The translations under genes were made by a program, and so were the position numbers. Below are positions 32,095-41,354 of a DNA stretch of 64,000 bases, one piece after another (the first letter of the stretch is position 1; the number at the start of each line of letters is the position of its first letter). The notes under the pieces are model-generated. The model was not told where the DNA came from and did not search any database. It saw only the letters and a program-made list of their open reading frames with translations. Origin of the DNA: JAAYZM01 sp964510785 (lineage in GTDB: Bacteria > Actinomycetota > Actinomycetes > Actinomycetales > Cellulomonadaceae); the NCBI GenBank assembly GCA_964510785.1, contig CAZECM010000010.1, positions 3,056 to 67,055 on the forward strand, in the 5' to 3' direction.

Positions 32095-33941
32095 CGAACC
32101 TCGAGAAGCAACTCGCGGCCCTGGGCACCCGCCCCGAACCTGCCCCGCGCCGGCGAGGGCTGGGACGCAAGAAGCCCAAGGCCCCCGGCGCACCCACACC
32201 CTCACCGGAGGGTGCAGGCACCGAGGACACCAGCGGGCAGGTGAGCGAGCTCGCGGCCCTTCGCCGCGACAACGCGGACCTGCAAGGCAAGGTCGAAACC
32301 CTCACCGCCCGCGCCGCACGGCTCGACACCGAACTGGCCTCGGCCCAGCGTGAACTGGAACGCGCCACCACCCAGGCACACCAGGCCCGTGAGCACGCCG
32401 CCGAGGTCGAGGCCCGCGCCGCGCAACTTGCCGCCCAGCCGCCCCCCGCCGACGTGGGCGCCGAGCTCCAGGAGGCCCTGGCCGCGGCCGCTCAGGCACG
32501 CCGCGAGGTCGAGCACGCGCTGCAGGCCCGCGCGCAGGCTGAGGACGAGGCCGCCCTCGCCCGCGACCAGGTCGCGGCACTGGAAACCCAAGACGCCCAG
32601 CTGCGCGCCCAGGTCGACAGTCTTCGCACCGCCCGCGAGGCAGATGCGGCCAGCGACGACCAGGCGCGCACCGCGCTGCACGCCGCTGCCGCCGAGCTCG
32701 CCCAGGCTCAGACCGAGTTGAGCGCCGCGCGCGCCGCGGCCGCGCAGGCTGGCGGGCAGGTTGAGGATCTTCGCACGCAGCTAGCCGAGGCGATCGGCGG
32801 CGCCGAGCTGTTCGCCACCCGCCTTGGCGCCGCCGAGTCGGCGCACGCCTTGAAGGTCCGCGAGCTGCAAGACGAGCTCGAGCAAGCCAATAGCGCGGCG
32901 CGAGCCGCGCGTGCGGAGGCCGACGCGGTCGCGGACCTGCAAACCAAGCTCGTTGCCGCGCGCACCGAGCTGGCCAACGTGCGCCGTGACCTGGAGGCCG
33001 AGAACCAGCAGCTGCGCGACGAAACGGTCACCCTTGCTGGGCGGGCCAGCGACCTGCGCACCGAAGCCGAACGCACGGCCATCGCGTTGAGTGCTGAGCG
33101 TCGCCGCGTCGCAGAACTCACCCACGCCTCCACCACCCTGGCACCCACGCCGGAACCCGCACCCGCATCGGCAGCGGCGCCGCCTGCACCACCTGGCGCG
33201 CCTGCTGGTCCCGGTGAGGACGAGCCCACCGCGGCCCGTCGTCGCGCGGGGATGATCGTGGCCGCGTGCATCGCCCTGCTGCTGGCCCTGGGAGGGGCGT
33301 TCGCGTTGGGAGGCCAGTCGCGCCTTCCCGTCACCCCGCCTCCCACCGAAGCGGCCCTGGGCGCAGGAGCGGGCACCCACGCGGGCGACGTCGATGCCCA
33401 GGACTACGACGACGGTGTCGCCGTGGCGCCCACGGATGAGACCACCCCTGCTGACGAGGCCGCGCAGCCCACCGCGTCGCCCGAGCCGACGGCGAAAGCA
33501 CCGACCACGGCGCCATCGCCGCCCACCACACCCAAGCCCACCAAGACCCCCACCAAGACGAAGAAGCCGACTCCGACTCCCACGAAGACGAAGAAGCCGG
33601 CACCCACGCCCACCCCGACTCCGACTCCGACGCCGACGAAGACGAAGAAGCCTTCCCCGTCTCCGACACCGAAGGCGGACGGCAAGCTCACGAGCCTGCG
33701 TGCGTCGATCCGCACCGGGGTGGGCACGGCCACCGTGAGCGTGACGTTGACCAGCAACGGCCCGGTCTCGGTGTCCGGGACGGCCACCGTCGCCGGGGTC
33801 AAGGTCGCCCTGTCCGGCCCAGCGACCCTGGACGGCACCGCCACCTACACCGCCAGCTTCACCGACCTGCCCGAAGGCAAACACTCCTGGTCGGTCAAGG
33901 CCGGTTCCTTGTCCCACACGGGAAGCGTCGAAGTGTTCTAG
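32091..33941 (+). CDS. Coiled-coil membrane protein with Lys-Thr-Pro stalk
   Basis: This 616-residue protein is bitopic. A long cytoplasmic coiled coil (about 45-350, Ala/Glu/Arg/Gln-rich heptads) is followed by a Pro/Ala linker, one membrane helix (GMIVAACIALLLALGGAFALGG, about 386-408), a wall-spanning PTKTKKP/TPTP stalk (about 476-530) and a small C-terminal beta domain (about 535-616). This layout suggests a scaffold linking the cytoplasmic face of the transfer machine to the outside of the wall. No family is recognised. The GTG at 32091 overlaps the previous stop. Confidence 0.6.
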   Translation: MTNLEKQLAALGTRPEPAPRRRGLGRKKPKAPGAPTPSPEGAGTEDTSGQVSELAALRRDNADLQGKVETLTARAARLDTELASAQRELERATTQAHQAREHAAEVEARAAQLAAQPPPADVGAELQEALAAAAQARREVEHALQARAQAEDEAALARDQVAALETQDAQLRAQVDSLRTAREADAASDDQARTALHAAAAELAQAQTELSAARAAAAQAGGQVEDLRTQLAEAIGGAELFATRLGAAESAHALKVRELQDELEQANSAARAARAEADAVADLQTKLVAARTELANVRRDLEAENQQLRDETVTLAGRASDLRTEAERTAIALSAERRRVAELTHASTTLAPTPEPAPASAAAPPAPPGAPAGPGEDEPTAARRRAGMIVAACIALLLALGGAFALGGQSRLPVTPPPTEAALGAGAGTHAGDVDAQDYDDGVAVAPTDETTPADEAAQPTASPEPTAKAPTTAPSPPTTPKPTKTPTKTKKPTPTPTKTKKPAPTPTPTPTPTPTKTKKPSPSPTPKADGKLTSLRASIRTGVGTATVSVTLTSNGPVSVSGTATVAGVKVALSGPATLDGTATYTASFTDLPEGKHSWSVKAGSLSHTGSVEVF

Positions 33942-34032
33942 CCCCGCCCACTTATCAGTTCGAGCCCGCCTGCGCCGTTTGTGCGTGGGGTCGGGAGCGT
34001 TCCCGCACCCGACCTAGCAAGGAGACCCCATC

Positions 34033-37000
34033 GTGCGTACCGCATCAATCCCTCGAAGGAGGATCGGGGCGCGCGTGGCCCTGATCGCCGCCCTGGCCAT
34101 GATCCTGGCCGGGCTACCCGCTGCCAGCGCCTCAGCAGCACCTGGCGCCTACGTGGCCGCGGCCGGATACCGCCACGGCACCGGCACCGGGTACTGGATG
34201 GGATCGCAGCGCGCCACCTCGGGAACGACCACCGAGCGAGCTGAGCGCGTGTACTGCGCGATCGACCTCGACGAGTACGGCCCGGACCTACGGGGCAGCA
34301 CGACCTACGGGGCCGCGAAGACGGCAACGTCATGGACCGCACGGGGACCGGGCTCTGCCACGTCGACCGTCTCGGGCACCCTGCGCGCCCGCCTGGCCTA
34401 CGTGCTGTCTAGGTGGGGGGACACGTCGAACAACAACCGCGCCAAGGCGATCTACTGGCTGCTGGCAGACAAGGCCGGCTTCCCGCGCGGCACCCACCAC
34501 ATGACCAAGGCCCAGCTCGACCTGGCAGACCAGATGTGGCGCGCAGCGATACGCGAGGCAGGCACCTACTCCTTCGTCGTGAACTGGGTCGGAGCGGGCC
34601 TCAACGTTGGCGGCGGTGTGACCGTGCCCAACGCGCCCAAGCAGCTGCGCGTCGAGTACGGGGTGAGCACTGGCAGCAACGCCACCGCCACCCACCTGGC
34701 CGGCGTCGAGATGGTCCTGGTCATCAGCGGTCCTGGGACGTGGGCCACCGCGGGATCGGGCACCATCTCATCGAACGGCAAGAAGCTGACAATCTCGAGC
34801 AACTCCACCCTGCGCGAGCGGGCCATCAACTCCACGGGTACCGGCGAGATCACCGTGACCGCCACAGCCAAAGAGGTGTACGAGCACCGCTTCCACTACC
34901 GCGAGCCAACCGACAAGAGCTTCCAGCGCATCTTCCTAGGCGGCAAGAAGCAAACCCTGTCCGCCTCGCTCAAGGCGCAGATCGCAGGGTCGTGGGACTA
35001 CGCGATCACCACCACGGCGCGCAACACCTCCAACGGCACCGACGAGGCCACCAACAACGCACCCCTGAAGATCACCCCCGGCACGTTGGTCGCTGACCGC
35101 ATCCAGGTCACCGGGGACACCTGGCCCACTGGTGCGTCCACGACCCTGACTTCGACCCTGTACGGCCCCCTGGCCTCCCCGCCCGCCCAGCGTGCGAACG
35201 CACCTTCGGGCACGCCGGTGCAGTTCCAGTCCACGCACACCATCACCGGGCGCGGCACCATTACCACCTCCAGCACGAGGCTGCACACCCCCGGCTGGTA
35301 CACCTACGACGAGACCGCACCCGCGATCCCCGGCTTCACCTCCGCGTGGAACGGCACTTACGGGCTAACCCGAGAGACCGTCCTCATCCCCTGGTCACCC
35401 ACCGTCGACACCACTGCGATCGACGAGCCGACACAGGTCAACGGGCAGGACACCTACCGCGTCCGCGACCAGATCCGCGTCTTCGACGGGCGTCCGAACA
35501 CAACCATCACGGCCACGGCGCGCCTCTACCACCACGGCACCGCCGTTCCGAGCGAGCGTGCCACCGTGCCCGGTGGGGCGACGCTCATCACCACCCAAAC
35601 CGCGAGCATCGCCCTCAACGGGAACGGACACGGCCAGGGGCACACCCCCTGGCATACCCTGCCGGTGACGTGGGCCGAGGGGTACTACACCTGGGTGGTG
35701 AGCCTGCCGGCAACGGATTGGTCGAACACGTTCACCTCCTCTTACGGCGTGCCGTCCGAGACGTTCCCCCTCGTCCGTGCTGCGGGTCAGCCAGAGATTC
35801 GCACCGTGACGTCGCAGCAGCGCGCCGAGTCCGGGGATCGCATCTACGACACGCTCATCGTGCGTGACGGCAATGCTGACCTCGAGGCGTTCCCCCTCAC
35901 GGTGGAGAGCGGCCTGTACGGGCCGTTCGCCCAGCCGCCGCGCGTCGGGGAGAACTGGTTCACCCGACCCGGCCTGACCGACCAACTCGTCGGCTCGGTC
36001 GAAACCACCGGGATCAACCAGGCGGGCACGTACCGCACTCCCGAGCTCGAGGTTCCGGAGCGCGGCTGGTACGTGTGGTTCTGGATGCATTGGGACGCCG
36101 AGGGTGGTTCCACCACGGACCAGTCGACCGAGTACGACGCGGCCTACGACTTCCGGGTCTACGCCGACGAGGTCACCCTGGTTCCGTGGTCCCCGCAGGT
36201 GAGTACGCAAACCTCAGCCCAGCGCGCCGAACCCGGTGCGCAGATCACTGACACCCTGCGCGTCACCGGCGCTCGACCGGGCCACGACATCGCGGTCGTC
36301 TCCACCCTGTACGGGCCGCTGACGGAGATTCCCGCGCTCAGCAGCTCCGTCCCGGTCGGCACGCCCGCGGTGGGCACCGTCACCACGACGGTTCGCCCCG
36401 GTGCGGACGGGCAGGCCACAGCCGTCACCGACCCGATCACGGTGCACACCGCGGGGGTGTACGTGTGGCACGAGACGATCACCGAGAACCTCACCCAAGG
36501 CTATGAGGGCTGGTCTGCACCGTTCGGTGTGACCTCGGAGACCACGGTCGTTCCGTGGACCCCGCAGGTGACCACGCAGACCTCTCACGCGGTTGGCGAG
36601 CCTGGCACCGAGCTGACCGACCACCTCGAGGTGAGCGGGCTTCGCCCCGGCGCAACCCTAGACGTGGTCTCGACCCTGTACGGGCCGTTCAACGAGGCAC
36701 CCGAGCTGTCCGACACCGTTCCCGACGATGCGCCCGTGGCGGGCACCGTGACCACCCCGGTCACCGGTGACCCCGACGGTCGGGCCAGTGTGGAAACCGG
36801 CCCGGTGACCATCACCGAGGGTGGCTACTACGTGTGGCACGAGACGATCGAGGGCAGCGACCTGGAGAACCCGTGGTCGGCGCCCTTTGGTGTGGCCTCG
36901 GAGACGACGTTGGTGCCGTGGTCCCCGCAGGTGACCACGCAAACCTCTGACGCCGTCGTGACTCCCGGCGCCGAGCTGTACGACACGCTCACCATCACCG

Positions 37001-37914
37001 GGGCTCGCCCCGGTGCGCCCATAGCCGTGGTCAGCACCTTGTACGGGCCGTTCGATGAGACACCCGAGCTGTCTGACGAGGTGCCCGTTGACGCGCCCGC
37101 AGCCGGCGTCGTCACCACCCTGGTCCGCCCAGGCGAGGACGGCGCCGCGACCGTGGACACCGAACCGCTCCTGGTCGAAAGCACCGGGTTCTACGTGTGG
37201 CACGAGACCATCGAAGCCGACCTCGAGGGCACCTGGACGCGCTGGAGCGCACCGTTTGGTGTCACCTCGGAGACGACCCTGTCTCAGTGGGCGCCCTCGG
37301 TGGTGACGCAAACCTCGCAGGCTGAAGTGTTCCCCGGTGCGCTGATCCACGACCAGCTCACCGTGTCCGGGCTGCCCGAAGGGGCAAAGATCACCGCGAC
37401 CACGACCCTGTACGGGCCGTTCGAGACCGCACCCGAGCTGTCCGACGAGGTGCCCGCAGGGGCACCCGTGGTGGCGACGGTGAGCACCGAAGTCACCGGG
37501 GTCGCACCCACCTGGGTGGACTCCGAGCTCACAGACGGGGTGGGGCACTACGAACCCACCCCCGTCGACGCCGTCACTCCCGAGGTACATGTCGATGAGG
37601 TCGGGGTCTACGTGTGGCACGAGACCATCGAAGCCACCGAGAACACCCAACGCTGGGTCGCACCGTTCGGCGTCACCGAAGAGACGACCTGGGTCACCGC
37701 CCCGGCTGACGAAGACGACGGCGGAAGCGACGAGGACGACGGCGGAAGCGACGAGGACGACGGCGGGGACGGCGGGGACGACGGCGGGGACGACGACCTG
37801 CCCGAGACCGGCGTCGCTGGCCTCACCTCCCTGCTGCTGGGTGCCATCACCGCGTTGACCCTGGGAACCTTGCTGTGGTTCATCGCCCGACCCCGCGAGG
37901 AAGAAGAGAACTAG
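34033..37914 (+). CDS. LPETG-anchored surface protein with about six beta-domain repeats
   Basis: This 1293-residue protein is built for the cell surface. It has a signal peptide (about 1-36, ending ASA-AP), a globular head (about 37-330) and about six repeats of 110-130 residues, each starting near PW(S/T)PQVTTQTS, with STLYGPF and FYVWHETIE motifs. An acidic linker (DDGGSDEDD, about 1226-1254), the sortase motif LPETG (about 1256), a membrane helix and a charged tail follow. The head contains a Cys in VYCAIDLDEYGPD and a NRAKAIYWLL segment resembling the two halves of thioester-domain adhesins, but the reactive Gln is not evident. It may promote mating-pair contact. GTG 34033 with AAGGAG upstream is the start. 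Confidence 0.8.
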   Translation: MRTASIPRRRIGARVALIAALAMILAGLPAASASAAPGAYVAAAGYRHGTGTGYWMGSQRATSGTTTERAERVYCAIDLDEYGPDLRGSTTYGAAKTATSWTARGPGSATSTVSGTLRARLAYVLSRWGDTSNNNRAKAIYWLLADKAGFPRGTHHMTKAQLDLADQMWRAAIREAGTYSFVVNWVGAGLNVGGGVTVPNAPKQLRVEYGVSTGSNATATHLAGVEMVLVISGPGTWATAGSGTISSNGKKLTISSNSTLRERAINSTGTGEITVTATAKEVYEHRFHYREPTDKSFQRIFLGGKKQTLSASLKAQIAGSWDYAITTTARNTSNGTDEATNNAPLKITPGTLVADRIQVTGDTWPTGASTTLTSTLYGPLASPPAQRANAPSGTPVQFQSTHTITGRGTITTSSTRLHTPGWYTYDETAPAIPGFTSAWNGTYGLTRETVLIPWSPTVDTTAIDEPTQVNGQDTYRVRDQIRVFDGRPNTTITATARLYHHGTAVPSERATVPGGATLITTQTASIALNGNGHGQGHTPWHTLPVTWAEGYYTWVVSLPATDWSNTFTSSYGVPSETFPLVRAAGQPEIRTVTSQQRAESGDRIYDTLIVRDGNADLEAFPLTVESGLYGPFAQPPRVGENWFTRPGLTDQLVGSVETTGINQAGTYRTPELEVPERGWYVWFWMHWDAEGGSTTDQSTEYDAAYDFRVYADEVTLVPWSPQVSTQTSAQRAEPGAQITDTLRVTGARPGHDIAVVSTLYGPLTEIPALSSSVPVGTPAVGTVTTTVRPGADGQATAVTDPITVHTAGVYVWHETITENLTQGYEGWSAPFGVTSETTVVPWTPQVTTQTSHAVGEPGTELTDHLEVSGLRPGATLDVVSTLYGPFNEAPELSDTVPDDAPVAGTVTTPVTGDPDGRASVETGPVTITEGGYYVWHETIEGSDLENPWSAPFGVASETTLVPWSPQVTTQTSDAVVTPGAELYDTLTITGARPGAPIAVVSTLYGPFDETPELSDEVPVDAPAAGVVTTLVRPGEDGAATVDTEPLLVESTGFYVWHETIEADLEGTWTRWSAPFGVTSETTLSQWAPSVVTQTSQAEVFPGALIHDQLTVSGLPEGAKITATTTLYGPFETAPELSDEVPAGAPVVATVSTEVTGVAPTWVDSELTDGVGHYEPTPVDAVTPEVHVDEVGVYVWHETIEATENTQRWVAPFGVTEETTWVTAPADEDDGGSDEDDGGSDEDDGGDGGDDGGDDDLPETGVAGLTSLLLGAITALTLGTLLWFIARPREEEEN

Positions 37915-37924
37915 CCTCCTGGCC

Positions 37925-37963
37925 ACGGCAGGGCCACCGGCACCCCCTGGGTGGCCCTGCCGT
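37925..37963 (+). terminator. Terminator hairpin after the surface-protein gene
   Basis: ACGGCAGGGCCACC (37925-37938) pairs perfectly with GGTGGCCCTGCCGT (37950-37963) over an 11-base loop, eleven bases past the stop codon. It closes the transfer operon. Confidence 0.75.
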
Positions 37964-37998
37964 CACCTTCCCCCACCTCCAGCACGAAAGGGCGCGTC

Positions 37999-38499
37999 GT
38001 GAGCGACCTACACACCGCACTCCGCACCTGGGCCAAGGGCATCTACCCGGCCGAGGCTGCCGTCGAGCTGCTCATTCGCCAGGGCAAAGCCATCTACGAG
38101 GGCGCACCCTGGTTGCGCGAGGGCGACACTCTGGCAGGGGAGCGGCTGGTCTACATCGACGTTGACGAGCTCGTCAACGAGTCCGGCGCATGGTCCGGCG
38201 GCGAACGGCGGGTCGTGGACATCGCCGCATCCCTGCTCGACCCCGATCGCCAGGTCAACCTCAACCACGCGATCAGCGGACTCGACCGCCCCTACCAAGC
38301 ACTCGTCCTAGCCGCGATCGCCCATGCTGCCGGCTCCCACGAGGGTGTCGCCGTGCGCGTCGACGAGCACGGACGAGCGCACCTCCAGCGGGCCGGGACG
38401 CTGTTCGGTTGGCCCGACGACGAAGCAGCCGCCCCCGCAGCCAACCCCTCGCCGCGGGAGCACACCCCGCCCGACCCGGGCCACGGGCCGGGCCTCTAG
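37999..38499 (+). CDS. Hypothetical element protein
   Basis: This 166-residue soluble, helical and acidic protein (LRTWAKGIYPAEAAVELLIRQGKAIYEGAPWLREGD) has a disordered Pro-rich end. No family is named with confidence, although the N-terminal third resembles proteins encoded beside transfer genes in other actinobacterial elements. The GTG at 37999 has CGAAAGGG upstream. It sits between two terminators, so it is its own transcription unit. Confidence 0.6.
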   Translation: MSDLHTALRTWAKGIYPAEAAVELLIRQGKAIYEGAPWLREGDTLAGERLVYIDVDELVNESGAWSGGERRVVDIAASLLDPDRQVNLNHAISGLDRPYQALVLAAIAHAAGSHEGVAVRVDEHGRAHLQRAGTLFGWPDDEAAAPAANPSPREHTPPDPGHGPGL

Positions 38500-38502
38500 G
38501 CC

Positions 38503-38545
38503 GCTGGGGTGCCCGTCTTGTGTCTCCTTGCACGGGCGCCCCAGC
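38503..38545 (+). terminator. Terminator hairpin
   Basis: GCTGGGGTGCCCGT (38503-38516) pairs with ACGGGCGCCCCAGC (38532-38545), with one G-T pair, over a 15-base loop, three bases after the preceding stop codon. Confidence 0.7.
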
Positions 38546-38639
38546 CTCTCTCACTGGCCCTCTTGTCGGCGCGGCCTGCCACACTGGCTGTCAAGACAAC
38601 CCGGTTACCTGCCGAGATGTCCTGGTAAGGGGGGAAGAC

Positions 38640-40181
38640 ATGCACACCGCGACCACCCACCGCGAGACACGGCCACCCACCGCGTTGCTCGCGGCCCTGG
38701 CCCTACTCGCGGCCACACTCGTCCCTGCCGCGGTCGCACCGGCCGCGGCCGCGGCCAGCGACGCGAAGGTGACGATCACCTCCGTCAAGACGTCCCAGGC
38801 CACCCGCACCAAGACCCGCACCAGGGTCAAGGTCGTAGTGCGTGCCCCGAAGGCCGGCGCCACCGCGCGGGTGCGGGTGAGCGTGAACCCGAAGGGCAAG
38901 GCGGCTAAGACCGGCAAGACGATCACCCGCACCGTCAAGGCGCGCTGGTCCAAGGGGGCCTACCGGACCACCGTGAATGTCCGCACCGGGGGGCCGGGAA
39001 AGGTCAGCGTGCGCGCCACCACGGGCAGCAAGACGTACAAGACCACCCGCAAGGCACCCGCCAAGCTCGCCACCAAGATCACCGGGTGGGGCGCCTCGCG
39101 CACCGTCAAAGCCGGCACGCTGATCACCGACACGGTGAAAGTCACCCCCGCCTGGGGCCGCAAGGTGCTGCTCCAGCAGCACACGGGCGGCAAGTGGGTC
39201 ACCCGCCAGAGCGCGACCACAGCGAAGAAGAAGACCGCCAAGGTCAAGTTCACCCTGCGCGCCCCCAACGCGACCGGCGCGAAGACCACGAAATGGCGCG
39301 TGCGCGTCCCGGCAACCAACCACGCCAAAGCGAAGAAGACCGCCACGCGGACCCTGACCCGCGAGAACACGCCCACCCCGGACCCCGAAGAACCAACGCC
39401 GGACCCCGAGCACCCCGGCTGGCCGCTGTGGTGCGGTCTAGACGCACGCGGCGCTCCGCTGGCGTGCTACCGGCCCACAATCTCAACCGTTCTGGACCGC
39501 TGGACCTACAACCCACGTTGCTATCACGAGCAGATGTGCTGGCGAAAGTGGGCGGACTCCGAAGGTGGGGACGACGGTAGCGTCAAGGCGTGGTTCCACG
39601 GGGACTGGTCAACTCCGCGGGTGAACTGGACGCCGGTCGTTGCGCCGGACTGGCTCGAGCACCTGAACGCCTACCGCCAGAACCGCAGCACCATCGACGG
39701 GGTAGCCCGCCACGTACTGCGCCCAGCACCCTGGTCCACCACCGTCGACGGGTACACCGTCCCCGGACAGGGCGGACACGCACAGATGTGGGCCATGCAC
39801 GTCGGGCAGGTCCACGACGGGGCGATGGTCCACTCCAACATGTTCGAGCGGCTTGACTGGATCAACGAGCGCTGGCCCGACGCCCGCGGGTTGTGGTGGG
39901 AATGCGGCGTCGAGAACATCTCAGGATCGGCCTCCTGGGGTTCCAGCAAGGGGCTGTTCGCGTGGCCCTCTTCAACACCGCACCGCAACGGGCTGCTCAA
40001 GACCCAATCCAGCTACTCCTCTTTCGGAGCGGCGCTTGCCAACAACGGGACGACGATCACCGTGTACCAAGGTTGCTACCTCGGCCGCGGGGAGCTTGAC
40101 CCGACGCCTGCCTACGAAGTGGACGGGGTCACCCCGGCGATCTGGCAGCCGCCCGCCGGGTGGAAGCCGCCGACGAACTAG
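38640..40181 (+). CDS. Secreted protein with basic N-terminal region and CAP (SCP/PR1) domain
   Basis: This 513-residue secreted protein has a signal peptide (about 1-39, AAVAPAAAAA), a Lys/Thr/Arg-rich beta region (about 40-235, many KTRT and KTAK segments; probably two Ig-like folds), a PDPEEPTPDPEHP linker and a C-terminal domain with the CAP signatures: LEHLNAYRQNR, GHAQMWAMHVGQVH, GVENISGSAS, WPSSTPHRNGLL and TVYQGCY. CAP proteins are secreted and bind lipids, glycans or metals. The ATG at 38640 follows GGGGGAAGAC. A Cys pair before the CAP domain (LWCGLDARGAPLACY) may form a disulfide. It is the last gene of the element-like block. Confidence 0.72.
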   Translation: MHTATTHRETRPPTALLAALALLAATLVPAAVAPAAAAASDAKVTITSVKTSQATRTKTRTRVKVVVRAPKAGATARVRVSVNPKGKAAKTGKTITRTVKARWSKGAYRTTVNVRTGGPGKVSVRATTGSKTYKTTRKAPAKLATKITGWGASRTVKAGTLITDTVKVTPAWGRKVLLQQHTGGKWVTRQSATTAKKKTAKVKFTLRAPNATGAKTTKWRVRVPATNHAKAKKTATRTLTRENTPTPDPEEPTPDPEHPGWPLWCGLDARGAPLACYRPTISTVLDRWTYNPRCYHEQMCWRKWADSEGGDDGSVKAWFHGDWSTPRVNWTPVVAPDWLEHLNAYRQNRSTIDGVARHVLRPAPWSTTVDGYTVPGQGGHAQMWAMHVGQVHDGAMVHSNMFERLDWINERWPDARGLWWECGVENISGSASWGSSKGLFAWPSSTPHRNGLLKTQSSYSSFGAALANNGTTITVYQGCYLGRGELDPTPAYEVDGVTPAIWQPPAGWKPPTN

Positions 40182-40240
40182 GAGAGCTGGGGTGACAGGG
40201 GTGCAGTCGGTCGACCGCTAGACCATAGGGAACAACTGCA

Positions 40241-41299
40241 CTACCTGGGCTCGGTCGCGAAAGGCGGATCGGTTGGCAAGAGATCCCGTGTCGAGTGCCC
40301 CTCGGGGAGTTCTGGGTGCCGTCCCGCAGGGATGATGTGCACGGTGGCGTGGTCAAGGTGTCGCACGCCGTTCACAAGGGCTTGGTGCACCTCGTCGGCG
40401 ATGGCATGGGCTGCTCGCGCCGAGAGTTCCTTGTCGACGGTCACGTCGAGGTCGGCTTCGAGGCGGTGTCCGGTCCAGCGGGCGCGTGACCGGGAGACTT
40501 CGAGGACGCCCGGTACCGTCGACGCGACTTCGTCGATGTGGTCGAGGGTGCCGTCGTCGATGCCGTCCATGAGTCGCCGGACGACGGTGCGCATCGTGGC
40601 GAGGAGGACAGCCACGATGACGGCGGCGATGACTAGTCCGACGATCGCGTCCAACCGGGGCATTCCCATCCAGGCGCCGATGACTCCGACGATGACGGCG
40701 AGCGAGGTCAGCGCGTCGGTACGGGCGTGCTGCCCCTCGGCGACGAGCGCGGCGGAGCCGATGCGACGGCCGGCGCGAATGCGATACACAGCCACTGCTT
40801 CGTTTCCCGCCGCACCGATGAGGCCTGCGGCGAATACCCAGCCCAAGTTGCTCAATGGGCGCGGGTTGGCAAGGGCCTGGATGGACTCAACGATGATCAC
40901 GACCGCTGAGCCTGCGATGACGAGGCCGATGAGCAGGCCAACAAGGTCCTCAGCTCTCCGAAAACCGTAGCTGTAGCGGCGGTTGGGTGCGCGGCGGCCG
41001 AGGCGGAACGCCAGCAGTAGCGGGATCGTGGTCGCCAAGTGACCGATGTTGTGGAGCGTGTCCGCGAGTAGACCGATCGACCCGCTGACCCACACGATGA
41101 CGATCTGCAGCAGTGCCGTCGCTCCCATGCCCACGAGGCTGATCCATGCCGCCCGGATGCCGGTTCGGCTGGCCTCCTCGGCAGTCTGTACGGCGTCGTT
41201 GTGGTCGTGGCTGTGTGGCGTGAGCGCGTGGCGCAGTCGGGCCCAACGGTTGGAGCTGTGATTGTGGCCGGACTCGTGGTGCTCGTGGTGAGTCGTCAT
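40241..41299 (-). CDS. Cation diffusion facilitator (CzcD/DmeF-like)
   Basis: This 352-residue exporter has six membrane helices, a His-rich N-terminus (HHEHHESGHNH and HSHDHND), the helix-2 motif LLADTLHNIGH and helix-5 HARTDALTSLA, which form the tetrahedral transport site, and a C-terminal ferredoxin-like cytoplasmic domain with HIIPAGRHPE. D-x-x-x-H in both helices suggests Zn, Co or Ni as substrate. It is divergent from an ArsR gene, with an inverted repeat between them. This pairing with a Cys-less ArsR sensor fits a self-contained Zn/Co/Ni export unit. Confidence 0.88.
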   Translation of the reverse strand: MTTHHEHHESGHNHSSNRWARLRHALTPHSHDHNDAVQTAEEASRTGIRAAWISLVGMGATALLQIVIVWVSGSIGLLADTLHNIGHLATTIPLLLAFRLGRRAPNRRYSYGFRRAEDLVGLLIGLVIAGSAVVIIVESIQALANPRPLSNLGWVFAAGLIGAAGNEAVAVYRIRAGRRIGSAALVAEGQHARTDALTSLAVIVGVIGAWMGMPRLDAIVGLVIAAVIVAVLLATMRTVVRRLMDGIDDGTLDHIDEVASTVPGVLEVSRSRARWTGHRLEADLDVTVDKELSARAAHAIADEVHQALVNGVRHLDHATVHIIPAGRHPELPEGHSTRDLLPTDPPFATEPR

Positions 41300-41313
41300 C
41301 CCTCAATCCTATG

Positions 41314-41335
41314 TGCGTAGGTGCGCAGATACGCA
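41314..41335. promoter_or_regulatory. ArsR-type operator between CDF and arsR genes
   Basis: TGCGTA (41314-41319) and TACGCA (41330-41335) are perfect inverted arms 10 bases apart, 15 bases before the CDF start and 20 before the arsR start. The position covers both promoters, as expected for an SmtB/ArsR repressor. A -10-like TAAGAT lies at 41341-41346. Confidence 0.65.
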
Positions 41336-41354
41336 ACTAGTAAGATCAGGGGCT

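Noticed and set aside
40182..40300. Right attachment site of the element
   Set aside because: No copy of the tRNA-Arg 3' end was found near the end of the transfer genes or elsewhere in the window.
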